Source of the DNA: an uncultured Blautia sp.
Lineage (GTDB): Bacteria; Bacillota; Clostridia; Lachnospirales; Lachnospiraceae
Length of the DNA: 64,000 nucleotides
NCBI GenBank assembly: GCA_900551075.1
Contig: URVB01000006.1
Location: 85,122 to 149,121 of the forward strand
Reading direction: 5' to 3'
Numbering within the stretch: the stretch's first letter is position 1; each line of letters opens with the position of its first letter. The notes beneath the pieces are model-generated. The model had not been told where the DNA came from and ran no database searches. It was given only the letters and a program-made list of their open reading frames with translations. A program made the position numbers and the translations under genes. Shown piece by piece: positions 7,541-16,567 of the stretch.

Positions 7541-9502
7541 TCACTTCATCCCCCTTATTGCATTTTTTCCGGCTTTAATCCTGCTGACTAACGGAATCTT
7601 GGAGGAACAGATGTACTCACAGCACCTGCACTCAACGCAATCCATGACATTTTTATCCTTCATGCCCTGCCAGTTCTGCTCATCCGCATATTTTGCGAAA
7701 TACAACGGAGAAAGCTCCATAGGACACACATCTACGCAGCGTCCGCATTTGATGCACGGCTGTTCTTCCGTATGGTCGGTGTCAATGGCAATGATTCCAT
7801 TGGACCCCTTCATGATAGGCACATTTACATCAGGAAGGTCAAATCCCATCATTGGTCCGCCTGCCTTAACGGTAACATCATCACCTGTTATGCCGCCGCA
7901 GTAGTCGATCAGCTCTTTTGTATTGGTGCCGATCTTCACAATATAATTGCCCGGCTTCTTAATCCTTTCGCCAGTCACGGTCACAACACGTTCAATTAAA
8001 GGCATACCTGTCTGAATTGCATCGGAAATAGCCTTTACGGTGCTGATATTGCTCACAACGCAGCCTACATCTGCCGGAAGACCGCCTGACGGCACCTGTT
8101 TTCCGGTCACACGCCTGATCAGCATCTTCTCAGCTCCCTGCGGATATTTTGTCTTGGCCACAACAACGTCTATATCACTGATATCCGCAGTCTTGGCCTG
8201 CAGCAATTCAATGGCATCCTGTTTATTATCCTCAATTACAATGAGACCCTTTTGGGCACCTACTGTTTTGATCACGGCCCTGAGCCCGAAGATCACATCA
8301 TCGGCAAATTCTAAGAGCACCCTGTGGTCTGCGGTCAAAAGCGGCTCACACTCACAGCCATTCAACAAAATAGTATCCACCGGCTTAGCAGGCTTTAATT
8401 TTACGGATGTGGGGAAACCGGCGCCGCCCATACCAACAATTCCGGCCTGGCGGACAATGTCGACAATTTCGTCTGGTGTCAGACTATCAAGGTCCTTGTT
8501 GGGCTTTACGGATTCGTGCAGAGTATTTTTTCCATCCGACTGAATGACTACGGCCATACATTCGCCTCTCGTCGCATGAAGACGCGGCTCAATCGCGATT
8601 ACGGTTCCACTGACGCTGGAATGAACCGGACTGCTGATAAAGGCTGCCGCTTCGCCGATCTTCTGGCCCACTTTTACGGTGTCTCCCACCTGCACAACAG
8701 GGTTTGCCGGAGCGCCTGCGTGCATCGACAACGGAATCACCACAACTTCCGGGTCCGGAAATCTCTCCAGCGCAAGATGTTCGGTAAATTCTTTACGCTC
8801 TGACGGATGAACACCGCCGTAATAACCCTCAAGTCTGTTTTCCCGAATTGATTTCACATAATCATTAATAAACCTGACATTAACCTTTGAGTAATCCCGC
8901 ACCTGAATAGGCTGATCCAAAAACTCAGAAATACGGCCCTGTTTTTCCAGCCTTTTATGTATTTTTTCCCAGGCACAGTCTTTATTACTGTCCACTTCAC
9001 ATTTTCCGTTCTTCGCGCCTCCGCATTGTCCGTTGACCAGACTCTTTGAGCAATCAACGATAGGACAGACTCCACCTGTTATATTCAGATAGCATTGTGC
9101 ACACGCGTCACAGCTTCGCTTCGTCAGCGCCATGCCGTGATGTCCCGTATAATTAAGCGAATTGCTGGCCGCATATACGGGCTTTTCCGCGAAATCCGCA
9201 ACTGTTTGAATTCCCAGTCCGCAGGAAATTACAAATACATTTTCCGTACCTTCCGGAATCATATCCTGTAATTTTTTTTCAGTTTGAGTTTTGTTGCACA
9301 AAAAATCAACCCTTGCACTGCCTGTAACCGTTTTTCCGTGTTCGGCAGCGATTTCCTCAAACTCGCCGCAATCTGGTTCGTCAACGGTTTCAAATTCCTT
9401 GAAGCACTTGTTACAAGCAACAATGAACAGGTTATCTTTACCGGCTAATAATGACACCAGTTCATCGTTACTTTTCAACTTATACTTGGTATAGTTTTCC
9501 AA
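7541..9502 (-). CDS. MetV-RnfC2 fusion: NADH-linked electron-input subunit of methylenetetrahydrofolate reductase
   Basis: Two-part protein of 653 aa. Residues 1-210 repeat the whole MetV architecture (FIVACNKCFKEFE, CDACAQCYLNITGGVCP, LVNGQCGGAKNGKCEVD). The rest is RnfC-like: a barrel-sandwich segment (VVQVGDTVKVGQKIGE), the Rossmann/NuoF-like region (VGMGGAGFPTSVKLKP, ILLNGCECEPLLTADHR), and two 4Fe-4S motifs CIKCGRCVDVCP and CVECRCCEYICS. RnfC-type subunits bind FMN and accept electrons from NADH. I chose the TTG at 9500-9502 because AAGGAAGGTGAG lies directly upstream and the N-terminus then lines up with MetV; the longer ATG starts at 9532 and beyond have poor ribosome sites. It is first in the operon. 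Confidence 0.85.
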   Translation of the reverse strand: MENYTKYKLKSNDELVSLLAGKDNLFIVACNKCFKEFETVDEPDCGEFEEIAAEHGKTVTGSARVDFLCNKTQTEKKLQDMIPEGTENVFVISCGLGIQTVADFAEKPVYAASNSLNYTGHHGMALTKRSCDACAQCYLNITGGVCPIVDCSKSLVNGQCGGAKNGKCEVDSNKDCAWEKIHKRLEKQGRISEFLDQPIQVRDYSKVNVRFINDYVKSIRENRLEGYYGGVHPSERKEFTEHLALERFPDPEVVVIPLSMHAGAPANPVVQVGDTVKVGQKIGEAAAFISSPVHSSVSGTVIAIEPRLHATRGECMAVVIQSDGKNTLHESVKPNKDLDSLTPDEIVDIVRQAGIVGMGGAGFPTSVKLKPAKPVDTILLNGCECEPLLTADHRVLLEFADDVIFGLRAVIKTVGAQKGLIVIEDNKQDAIELLQAKTADISDIDVVVAKTKYPQGAEKMLIRRVTGKQVPSGGLPADVGCVVSNISTVKAISDAIQTGMPLIERVVTVTGERIKKPGNYIVKIGTNTKELIDYCGGITGDDVTVKAGGPMMGFDLPDVNVPIMKGSNGIIAIDTDHTEEQPCIKCGRCVDVCPMELSPLYFAKYADEQNWQGMKDKNVMDCVECRCCEYICSSKIPLVSRIKAGKNAIRGMK

Positions 9503-9714
9503 TTGCTCACCTTCCTTATAAAATTGATTCATAAACCTTGTGCTTATCTGTTTTTGCTGTTTTTCCCACCTCCGCACTTTGAAGAAAAAACAACAGTAAA
9601 CAAATAACTTAGTTCTGCAATTAATACGTGTTTAATATAACACAAATTAGCCATATTATCTAGCCCAAACCAACATTTTTACACAAAAATATACATTATG
9701 CTCAAATGCCGCAC
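9503..9714 (-). promoter_or_regulatory. Upstream region of the metV-rnfC2/metV/metF operon
   Basis: No gene is visible. The imperfect inverted repeat GTGTTTAATATAACAC (9628-9643) could be an operator; its GTGTT/AACAC arms recall redox-sensing Rex sites but match the consensus poorly. I could not identify a convincing -35/-10 pair. Confidence 0.3.
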
Positions 9715-10029
9715 TCATTCTGCCGCGATTCTGCGGCAACGTACCGTGACCTTCGGGCTGGCATCCACACTGTAGCAATAGCTTCCAGCCTCCATATATG
9801 GAAGACTCACCAAAAACGGGGCAGTCCTGTTGTATCCCTGTGCCGCCGTGTCCTGCACCAACAGATACACGCCCGGAAGAATATTTTTGAAGCGTACTTT
9901 GCCATCGTCTCCAATGGGCTGCGTTATTCCCGACGGAAAAAAATACGCCGGCTGCCTGTCAAAAGGCGCTGGCGTATTTTGGTAAATATTTAGTTTTTCT
10001 GCCTGTTTAACATGGCTAAATCGTATCAA
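9715..10029 (-). pseudogene. Fragment of a SpaA/Cna-B type pilin subunit
   Basis: An open stretch of 104 codons holds about 60 residues typical of an isopeptide-forming pilin backbone domain: DDGKVRFKNILPGVYLLVQD, GYNRTAPFLVSLPYM, then YSVDASPKVTV. In complete pilins this is the first domain after the signal peptide, and several hundred residues with an LPxTG sorting signal follow. Here there is no signal peptide, no LPxTG and no sortase gene nearby, and the frame runs straight out of the GH20 remnant. No ribosome-binding site fits the first ATG. I read it as a gene relic, not a functional protein. Confidence 0.6.
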
Positions 10030-10526
10030 TCAAATCTGACCCACTAACTATCCGGCTCCAACGGTTTTCCCTTTTGTCCATATCCCCGCCAAAGTATGGA
10101 AGTCTTTCTGCTTCCAGTTCTTCCAAACGGCTGACTTCTCCATCCAGGAAAGAACGAAGCCTTCTGCGTGTACTCTCCAGCCGGATAATCCTGGCTGTAG
10201 CGTCCCCGGTAAGCACCAAAATAGGGATCACCCGGCACTTCATAGGTATCCTCCGTGTAAAGCATAAGCACATTCATGCCCAGCTTTGCCAGAAGGCGGA
10301 TAATGGATTTTACCTTTTCCACCGTAAATACGGCATTTCTGGAACAGTCCAGCATATAGCCGCTTCTTTCAAAAGAAACGTTTTCTTTATTTTCATAGGT
10401 GCTCTCTTTCAGATGATGCAATGCCCGGTTCAGTCCCCTGTAATAATGTGCCGGTTCCCTGCAGACAATACGCAGTTGATTTCCGCTGCGGTTTACTACA
10501 AGCTCTGACCTGTCATGGAACTCCAC
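10016..10526 (-). pseudogene. Decayed GH20 beta-N-acetylhexosaminidase with large internal deletion
   Basis: Two parts of one enzyme are joined out of frame. The upstream part (about 10200-10526) encodes HYYRGLNRALHHL, FERSGYMLDCSRNAVFTVEK and MNVLMLYTEDTYEVPGDPYF, the N-terminal domain and barrel start of hexosaminidase-D-type GH20 enzymes. The downstream part (10016-10195, other frame) encodes RSFLDGEVSRLEELEAERLP and NRWSRIVSGSDLID, which resembles the extreme C-terminus of the same family. Complete enzymes are about 600 aa, so roughly 400 codons including the catalytic residues are missing; the junction is near 10190-10205. The start is also damaged: the only nearby ATG behind GAGGAGG (about 10563) is in another frame. 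Confidence 0.65.
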
Positions 10527-10827
10527 CTGGATTTGAAGCTGTTCACCTGTATGCGGATTTTCATGGCCTCCTCCTCTTTTGTTTCAAATACTTTATGGTT
10601 AATACCGATAATTTCTTAATATACACCAATGATTATTTCATAGTCTATGCACAGAATTATATTAAATATAGACAAAATGTAACACAGACATGATTTACAA
10701 AAGCGATTTTCCGTCATCAAAAATCAGCATCCCGTTACAGGTTTCCAACACCCTATCCCGATCATGAATTTTAAACATTTACGGACTGGCTGTATCGGCA
10801 GAGTAATATGATTGTGGAACTGACGGG
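10527..10827. other. Non-coding gap with a short coding remnant
   Basis: About 300 bases between the GH20 relic and the permease gene. A minus-strand stretch near 10697-10775 reads HDRDRVLETCNGMLIFDDGK before a stop. It looks like the tail of some lost protein, which I cannot identify. I see no promoter or terminator that I would defend. Confidence 0.3.
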
Positions 10828-11727
10828 TTATCCTTTGACAGCTCCTGATGTCATACCCTCTACCAGATACCGGTTAAAAAACAGGTAGATGATGAGGATC
10901 GGCACAATTCCGAACATAGAACCTGCAATCAACAGGTCATAGTTATTTCCATAAGGTGTCAGAAGGGTATTTAAACCAATCTGCAAGGTAAATTTATCAG
11001 TGTCGCGGAAAACCATCATCGGCCACAGCATATTGTTCCAGGAGCCCATTGCACACAGGATCGCCTGGGAAGCAAAGGCCGGCTTGGTAATAGGCATCAT
11101 AATCTTCAGGCTGATACCGTATTCCGTACATCCGTCCACACGTGCTGCATCCAGCAATTCCCTGGGCAGGCTTGTCATATACTGCCGGAAGAAGAATATG
11201 GTACCGGCGGCACACAGCCCCGGAAGGAAAACACCGGGATTTGTGTTAATCAGGCCAAGAGTTGTAACTTCCTTATAAAGAGGAAGCATCAGAATCTCAA
11301 AGGGCACGGACATGGTTGCAATAACCATGAAAAACAAAAATTCCCGGAGCCTGAACTTGTACATAGTCAGACCATATGCAATAAAGTAACAAACCAGCAA
11401 TGTCAGCACAACTGTTGTCAGTGTCAGTATAAGGCTGTTCTTGTACCACATAAAGTATTTCCTTGAATCTACCACTGCGGTAGAATTCGAGCCCGGAATA
11501 AACATTGCGAACAGATACTTATAATTAGCCAGAGACAGAGGAGATTTTAAATCCAGGGACATACCCTCTGATACCAGCCTGGAGCCCGGCCGGAAAGAGC
11601 CAAGCAGTCCGGCAATCAGCGGAAATGCAATTAATCCGCACAGAAGAACAAACAACCCTGTTGACAGACAACTTGCTATTTTATGGTTAGATTCCATGGT
11701 TTTGGTAGTATTTGCAGGTTTTGCCAT
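10828..11727 (-). CDS. Carbohydrate ABC transporter permease (MalG/AraQ family)
   Basis: Inner permease of a CUT1-type oligosaccharide importer, 299 aa with six predicted membrane segments. The EAA loop that docks the ATPase is visible as PRELLDAARVDGCTEYGISLKIMMP in the middle of the protein (about residues 190-215), and the C-terminus is QIGLNTLLTPYG...RYLVEGMTSGAVKG, typical of MalG. It lies 4 bases downstream of the MalF-type gene, in the order binding protein, permease, permease. No ATPase gene is present; CUT1 systems in Firmicutes normally borrow a shared MsmX-type ATPase. The adjacent GH43 and GH51 enzymes suggest arabino-oligosaccharides as cargo. Confidence 0.92.
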   Translation of the reverse strand: MAKPANTTKTMESNHKIASCLSTGLFVLLCGLIAFPLIAGLLGSFRPGSRLVSEGMSLDLKSPLSLANYKYLFAMFIPGSNSTAVVDSRKYFMWYKNSLILTLTTVVLTLLVCYFIAYGLTMYKFRLREFLFFMVIATMSVPFEILMLPLYKEVTTLGLINTNPGVFLPGLCAAGTIFFFRQYMTSLPRELLDAARVDGCTEYGISLKIMMPITKPAFASQAILCAMGSWNNMLWPMMVFRDTDKFTLQIGLNTLLTPYGNNYDLLIAGSMFGIVPILIIYLFFNRYLVEGMTSGAVKG

Positions 11728-11731
11728 TTCA

Positions 11732-12637
11732 CTAATCCTCCTTCTTTTTGAAACTGAAGGTTCCAGTAGCCAACAACTGTATAAAATTAATTACCAGAGC
11801 AATTACCATAAGAACCACGCCCACTGCACATGCATAACCCATATCGTTCTTTTCAATGCCCCTCTTATACAGGTATCCTACAATCGTAAGACCGATATTC
11901 TTCGGTGAAGAATTCCCGTTCCACAGCATGAAGCTCTCAAGGAACATGGACAGACCTGCAAATACGGAAATTGTCACAACATAAATCGTGGTTGGTTTCA
12001 GAAGAGGCAGGGTCAGATGCCAGAACTTCTGCCAGCCGTTTGCACCGTCAATCTCACCGGATTCATAAATTGCAGTGTCAATGGATTTCAAACCGGACAC
12101 ATAATACAGCATATTTACACCGGTCCATCTCCACACGCATAGCAGCAGAAGGGCAATCCACCCTGTGGTTTTCGTTTTCAGCCATGCGAAGCTTGACTGG
12201 CCGAACATATGTAACAGCACATTCATCTGGCCATTATCCCCCTCTGAAAACATCAGGCGGAATAACAAACCCGAAATAACTACAGATGTCAGTGCCGGAA
12301 TATACATGATAACCTTCCATACGCCTTTCGCCTTAGTCAGACGACTCTCCATGAGAACCGCAAGAAGCATCGGGAAGGGCACCATGAGAAGCAGTGTAAG
12401 CACCATATATTCTACACTGTTGAATACTGCAATCCTGAAGAACTTGTCACCTGCAAGCTTTGTATAATTATCCAATCCGATCCAGGTTTCTGATCCGAAA
12501 GAAACCTTCTGAAAACTCATTGTAATACCGCTTATCAGCGGATATAACCAGAAAATAAGCAGGCTTAATATAAACGGAAGTACGAATACATAAGGCGCAA
12601 TTTTCTGGGAATACAGCATTTTTTTAGCTTTGTTCAC
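11732..12637 (-). CDS. Carbohydrate ABC transporter permease (MalF/AraP family)
   Basis: Partner of the downstream permease, 301 aa, with six predicted membrane helices. It starts MNKAKKMLYSQKIAPYVFVL and has the characteristic PLISGITMSFQ periplasmic loop. The EAA loop appears as IYESGEIDGANGWQKFWHLTLP (in two pieces around residues 190-210), ending with the conserved GVVLMVIALVINFIQLL helix. The gene stands between the binding protein gene (156 bases upstream, with a hairpin in the gap) and the MalG-type gene. Part of the arabinan-oligosaccharide locus by context; its specificity is set by the binding protein. Confidence 0.92.
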   Translation of the reverse strand: MNKAKKMLYSQKIAPYVFVLPFILSLLIFWLYPLISGITMSFQKVSFGSETWIGLDNYTKLAGDKFFRIAVFNSVEYMVLTLLLMVPFPMLLAVLMESRLTKAKGVWKVIMYIPALTSVVISGLLFRLMFSEGDNGQMNVLLHMFGQSSFAWLKTKTTGWIALLLLCVWRWTGVNMLYYVSGLKSIDTAIYESGEIDGANGWQKFWHLTLPLLKPTTIYVVTISVFAGLSMFLESFMLWNGNSSPKNIGLTIVGYLYKRGIEKNDMGYACAVGVVLMVIALVINFIQLLATGTFSFKKKED

Positions 12638-12687
12638 AACAAACTCCTTCCTAATTCATTACAGAATTTCCATGTAAAACTGAGAAC

Positions 12688-12732
12688 GGGGCTGCCACAC
12701 ATGCGATTTTCCGATCTCTGTGCGACATCCCC
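12688..12732 (-). terminator. Imperfect hairpin after the binding-protein gene
   Basis: GGGGCTGCCACACA (12688-12701) can pair with TGTGCGACATCCCC (12719-12732), 11 of 14 positions Watson-Crick plus possible G-U pairs. There is no T-run, so it is more likely an mRNA stabiliser or partial attenuator between the binding protein gene and the permeases. Confidence 0.45.
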
Positions 12733-12793
12733 TTCTCCTGTTTCATCCTGCGTCGGCCAGCGTGTCACCCACACTGTTTATTTCCGGTTGTAA

Positions 12794-14160
12794 TTAGTCT
12801 ATATCCATCTCAATGGCATCCTGTGCTTCCAAAAGAGCTTCTTCTACATCCATGCCCTCCTCAAAAACTTCATTCAGAGTTGTTGTACACATATAGTCAT
12901 TGATTGTCGGGGATGCACTTGTTGTATAAACGGTTCCGATTGCATCTGCTTCTGCAAGCTCGTTCAGAACTTCATACGGTTTACAACGGAAGAATGTGTT
13001 GTAAATGTTATCTTCGTTATAAGCAAATTCTTCATCTGACCACAAAGCTGTGTTACATACATCAAATCCGAGATCGTTCCAGATGTGTTTTTCACCTTCT
13101 TTGGAACATTTCGCCCATGCAAGCCATTCAGCAGCGAGTTCCGGATTCTCACACTCGTTTGTTACAACTGTAACTGTTCCGCCGATACCAACTGAGCACT
13201 TCTGGCCTTCCTCAAATACAGGGCAGGTAGTAATGTCGTATTTGCCTTCCAGGGTTTTCATATTTTCATATCCTGTAAAACGGCTCATATACCACATAGC
13301 CTTCGGGAAGGATGCAATCTTGCCTTCTGCTATCGGAACGCGGCATCCATCCGTATCGGTATGTCCATCTGTAGAAATCATTGCAATACCATCGTCCAGC
13401 CACTGCTGCTGCATGGTCATCATCTGTTTAACAGAATCAAGCTGTACGTTTACTTCCCCTTCCGGACCACCTGTCCAGTCTTCCCCGTACTCAGCCATTG
13501 CAATCCACATCCAGTCAACACCTGCCGTATCTACGGAAGTAAGGTAAACCTCTCCGTTAGAAGCTTCTTTGAGCTCCTCGCCAAGCCTGGTGTAATCATC
13601 CCACGTCTTAACGGATTTGTAATCAAGTCCGTATTCATCCATGATTTCCGCATTCCAGTACATAACAGTTGCACCTACATGGGTAGGAATTCCTACACGG
13701 GTACCGTCTGCTCTGGAGTAAACTTCAAGTCTGGACTGTACCAGATCATCCGCGTATGGCGCAAGGGCATCATTCAAAGAATACAGCGGGCAGTCTTCGC
13801 CCGTATAGTTCGGGAACTGACCAATTTCAATATCACACATATCAGGGGCGCCTTCCCCTGCCTGAAGGGACATCATAAGTTTGTTGTGCATATCTCCATA
13901 TGGATAGGTACTGAAAGTAACCTGAATCTGTTTGTCCGGATTTTCCTCGTTCCACTGGTCAACCATTTTTGCATAGAAATCGTTATGTAAATCTACAAAT
14001 GACCACAGCTCGAATTTCGTTCCGTCTTCCGGTCCTACTGTAGTAACCGCAGTAGCCTCACCCTCTGTTTCTTCTTCGGCATGCACGTTCACTGCCATTC
14101 CCATGGCAGACACGGCCATAGTACCAGCCATCAATAACGCAAACATTTTTTTGTTTTCAT
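12794..14160 (-). CDS. Extracellular solute-binding protein (CUT1), start region frameshifted at an A7 tract
   Basis: Receptor for the MalFG-type permeases, about 455 aa. The mature part has the CUT1 features FELWSFVDLHNDFYAKMVDQ, VQVTFSTYPYGD-like core and GGTVTVVTNECENPELAAEWL. The signal peptide reads MFALLMAGTMAVSAMG. The only good start is the ATG at 14158-14160 behind CCAAGGAGGTAAAAGTT. It opens MKTKK but is one base out of frame with the rest: the tract at 14146-14152 has seven A where eight would give MKTKKMFALLM. The long open frame from a TTG at 14248 is in frame but has no ribosome site. So this is a sequencing error, a real frameshift, or a slippage-dependent start. Confidence 0.8.
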
Positions 14161-14307
14161 AACTTTTACCTCCTTGGTTTTGTTTGTTTGCTTCTCCGGT
14201 TAAATCTGTACAAGCTTCCGCATAATTAATTCGAGTTTTCATAAACAAATGCTGCCGTCACAAAATTATGGTGATTTTGCACATTTTTTTTACCGATTTA
14301 TGTTCAT

Positions 14308-14458
14308 ATTATATGATTTTCTTTAATTTTTGTCAATATATTTTTGATTTATTTTTATTATTTTAGTAATTACTAAAATAAATATCTTTTTGCAGCACCG
14401 TCATTTTGCTTATAAAACATGTATTTTTCTTGATTTTTTTTATGAAATTTATTATAAT
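14308..14458. promoter_or_regulatory. Divergent promoters around a 24-bp perfect palindrome
   Basis: For the binding-protein operon (minus): TTGACA (14331-14336), 17-base spacer, TATAAT (14308-14313). For the ArsR-type regulator (plus): TTGATT (14430-14435), 17-base spacer, TATAAT (14453-14458). Between them, at 14358-14381, lies a perfect palindrome whose core is TTTTAGTAATTACTAAAA. It is a strong operator candidate for the ArsR-type regulator at 14527. The rest of 14161-14526 holds no gene. Confidence 0.75.
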
Positions 14459-14526
14459 ATTTTTATTAATACGTGTTTTTCTAAACATTCATCTTTAGTT
14501 TTTATTTTCATAAAAGGAGTTTTTTT

Positions 14527-15447
14527 ATGCCTGTTTACGATTTAAAAAATGGCCTGCCTCTGTTTAAGGCTCTCGGCTCCGAGATACGGATTAAAATTTT
14601 CCGTCTTATCCAGAGCCAGGAAGGACTGAACCTTAAGCAAATTGCACAAGCACTTGGTATGCCTGTCACCACCCTTTCTCCTCATATTACTCTTTTGAAG
14701 GAGTGCGGCCTTATCTGCATTTTGGACAAGCCCATGGCTCATGGCGTCCAGAAGTGCTGCTTCGCAGACACAGACGCAAAGCAGCTTATCATCGATATCC
14801 CCGGAGACGAGTACGGCTCCCACGTTTACAGCGCTGAAATCCCTGTTGGTAATTTTACGGATTTTTCTGTAGCGCCTACCTGTGGTCTGGCCACTTCCTT
14901 CAGTTTTATCGGACAGCCTGACGAACCCCGGTATTTCGGACACCCCAGCCGCTATCACGCAAAAATCATCTGGTTCACCACCGGATATCTGGAATATGTC
15001 CTGCCAAACTTTATTCCCGGCCGCAGCAAAATTGAAAGCCTGTCTCTTTCCTTCGAGATAAGCTCCGAATGCCCCAACTATAATGACGACTGGCCTTCCG
15101 ATATCACATTTTCCATTAACGGCACTACTCTGGGCACCTGGATAAGCCCCGGCGATTACGGCAGCCGCAGGGGACGGTTAAATCCCGACTGGTGGTTTTC
15201 CTTCATGAATCAGTACGGCCTTCTGAAAAAGCTTACCATCAATCATCAGGGAACCTTTATAGACAAAGACAAGCTGTCCGATGTCACCATCGACCAGCTT
15301 GCCTTTACGGACCAGTCCGTCCTTAAATTCCGTTTTTCTGTTCTTCCGGACGCAGCTAATCCTAATGGCTGCACCCTCTTCGGAAGCGGCTTCGGAGATT
15401 GCAATCAGGGTATACAGGTTACCTTCAGCTACAGCCCTCTCGTTTAA
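14527..15447 (+). CDS. ArsR-type regulator with large C-terminal domain (copy 1)
   Basis: Predicted DNA-binding regulator of the arabinoside locus, 306 aa. Residues 10-80 form an ArsR winged helix (LFKALGSEIRIKIFRLIQ, LNLKQIAQALGMPVTTLSPH, then ITLLKECGLI); no ArsR metal-binding cysteine pair is evident. The C-terminal ~220 residues are a separate domain that I do not recognise, rich in aromatic residues, with PRYFGHPS, FEISSEC, DWPSDITFSINGT, GTWISPGDYG, PDWWFS and LFGSGFG motifs. It could be a sugar-sensing beta domain. A close paralogue lies at 16568-17491, on the far side of the GH43 gene. It diverges from the importer operon across a shared palindromic operator. Confidence 0.8.
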   Translation: MPVYDLKNGLPLFKALGSEIRIKIFRLIQSQEGLNLKQIAQALGMPVTTLSPHITLLKECGLICILDKPMAHGVQKCCFADTDAKQLIIDIPGDEYGSHVYSAEIPVGNFTDFSVAPTCGLATSFSFIGQPDEPRYFGHPSRYHAKIIWFTTGYLEYVLPNFIPGRSKIESLSLSFEISSECPNYNDDWPSDITFSINGTTLGTWISPGDYGSRRGRLNPDWWFSFMNQYGLLKKLTINHQGTFIDKDKLSDVTIDQLAFTDQSVLKFRFSVLPDAANPNGCTLFGSGFGDCNQGIQVTFSYSPLV

Positions 15448-15453
15448 CGTTTC

Positions 15454-16410
15454 TTACTCTTCATAAGAAAAAACCGGCTTTCCTGTTTCCGCATCCCAGC
15501 GGATTTTCATCAGCATGGCATGACGATTCGGGTTATAGAGGGGATTACCCTCTATTTTTTCTTCTGTTCTTGCGTGGTAAACCATCACCGGATTCCCCTC
15601 TTCATCCGTAGTAAAGGAGTTGTGTCCCGGTCCATAAATTTTGCTCTCAGCATCTGTACAAAGCACAGGATAGCGCTCCTTGGTCCAGGAACGCGGGTCA
15701 AGCAGATCCGCGTCTTCAGATGCCGTAAGCATACCCATGCAGTAGGCTGCGCCTGTCTCGGATGCGGAATAGGTGAGATAAATTTTTCCGTCATGGTGAA
15801 TCACAGCAGGCCCTTCGTTCACCCAGAAGCCTACACGTTCCCAATCATAATCCGGTGTTGTCAGAAGCATCTGGATTGTCTTAAGCTTACAGGGTGTTTC
15901 CATTTCCGCAATATACAGGTTGGCAATCTGGGGACCGACGCTGACCTTCTCCGACCATACATAATATCTCCTGCCCCGGCACTCAAAAACAGTAGCATCC
16001 AGAGAGAACGCCTCAAAGGAAAATACATCTCCTTCTGCTCTCTGCATTTTTCCTTTTTCCACCCAGTTTCCCGTCAACGGATCTCCATCTGCACATTCCA
16101 GCACGTACGGACGAATCTCCCATACATCATCCTTATCGCCGCCGGCATAATAGATATACCATTTGCCGTCCAGATAATGAAGCTCCGGGGCCCAGATGTG
16201 CTCACTCATAATTCCCTCCGGATGCTTTGTCCAGACGGTTACCTCCTCTGCCTTACGGAGCCCTGCCAGCGTCTCACTTCTCCTGAGCACGATTCTGTCA
16301 TAAGCAGGTACAGATGCCGTGAAATAGTAATTTCCGTCCGTATGGCGGTATATATAAGGATCTGCCCTCTGCAGAATCCATGGTTTGTTGTAATTCAATT
16401 CCTTTTCCAT
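15454..16410 (-). CDS. Family 43 glycoside hydrolase (arabinofuranosidase/arabinanase type)
   Basis: Five-bladed propeller enzyme expected to cleave arabinosyl linkages in the cytoplasm (no signal peptide), 318 aa. The three GH43 acidic residues can be placed: Asp in QRADPYIYRH near residue 18, Asp in FSLDATVFECRG near residue 135, and Glu in WVNEGPAVIHHDGKIYLTYS near residue 200. The start is the ATG at 16408-16410 behind GGAGGAAATAAAA; the open frame extends five codons further to a TTG inside the ribosome site. It converges with regulator copy 1 with only six bases between stops and is divergent from regulator copy 2. With GH51 at 17921 it suggests arabinan or arabinoxylan oligosaccharide breakdown. 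Confidence 0.87.
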   Translation of the reverse strand: MEKELNYNKPWILQRADPYIYRHTDGNYYFTASVPAYDRIVLRRSETLAGLRKAEEVTVWTKHPEGIMSEHIWAPELHYLDGKWYIYYAGGDKDDVWEIRPYVLECADGDPLTGNWVEKGKMQRAEGDVFSFEAFSLDATVFECRGRRYYVWSEKVSVGPQIANLYIAEMETPCKLKTIQMLLTTPDYDWERVGFWVNEGPAVIHHDGKIYLTYSASETGAAYCMGMLTASEDADLLDPRSWTKERYPVLCTDAESKIYGPGHNSFTTDEEGNPVMVYHARTEEKIEGNPLYNPNRHAMLMKIRWDAETGKPVFSYEE

Positions 16411-16466
16411 TTTTATTTCCTCCAAATATAATTTAGATATCTATAAATTACTTTTTATTCCGATAA

Positions 16467-16531
16467 ATAATATCGCACTTTGAGAAAAATATCAACATAT
16501 CATTGCACTTTTTTTTAAGATTAGTTATAAT
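16467..16531. promoter_or_regulatory. Divergent promoters of the GH43 gene and regulator copy 2
   Basis: Minus strand: TTGATA (16490-16495), 17-base spacer, TATTAT (16467-16472). Plus strand: TTGCAC (16503-16508), 17-base spacer, TATAAT (16526-16531). A half-site resembling the 14358-14381 palindrome (AAGTAATTTA on the minus strand, about 16444-16453) sits just downstream of the GH43 start site. Confidence 0.7.
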
Positions 16532-16567
16532 AATTTTCAGTTCAACTCATACGAAAGGAGAGTTTCC

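Noticed and set aside
9628..9643. GTGTT/AACAC inverted repeat as a Rex operator of the metF operon
   Set aside because: Only four of seven arm positions fit the Rex consensus and it is not placed on a recognisable promoter.
14161..14248. Longer N-terminus for the solute-binding protein, starting at TTG 14248
   Set aside because: No ribosome site there, and it would put about 28 polar residues before the signal peptide; the ATG at 14160 behind AAGGAGG is far better apart from the frame break.
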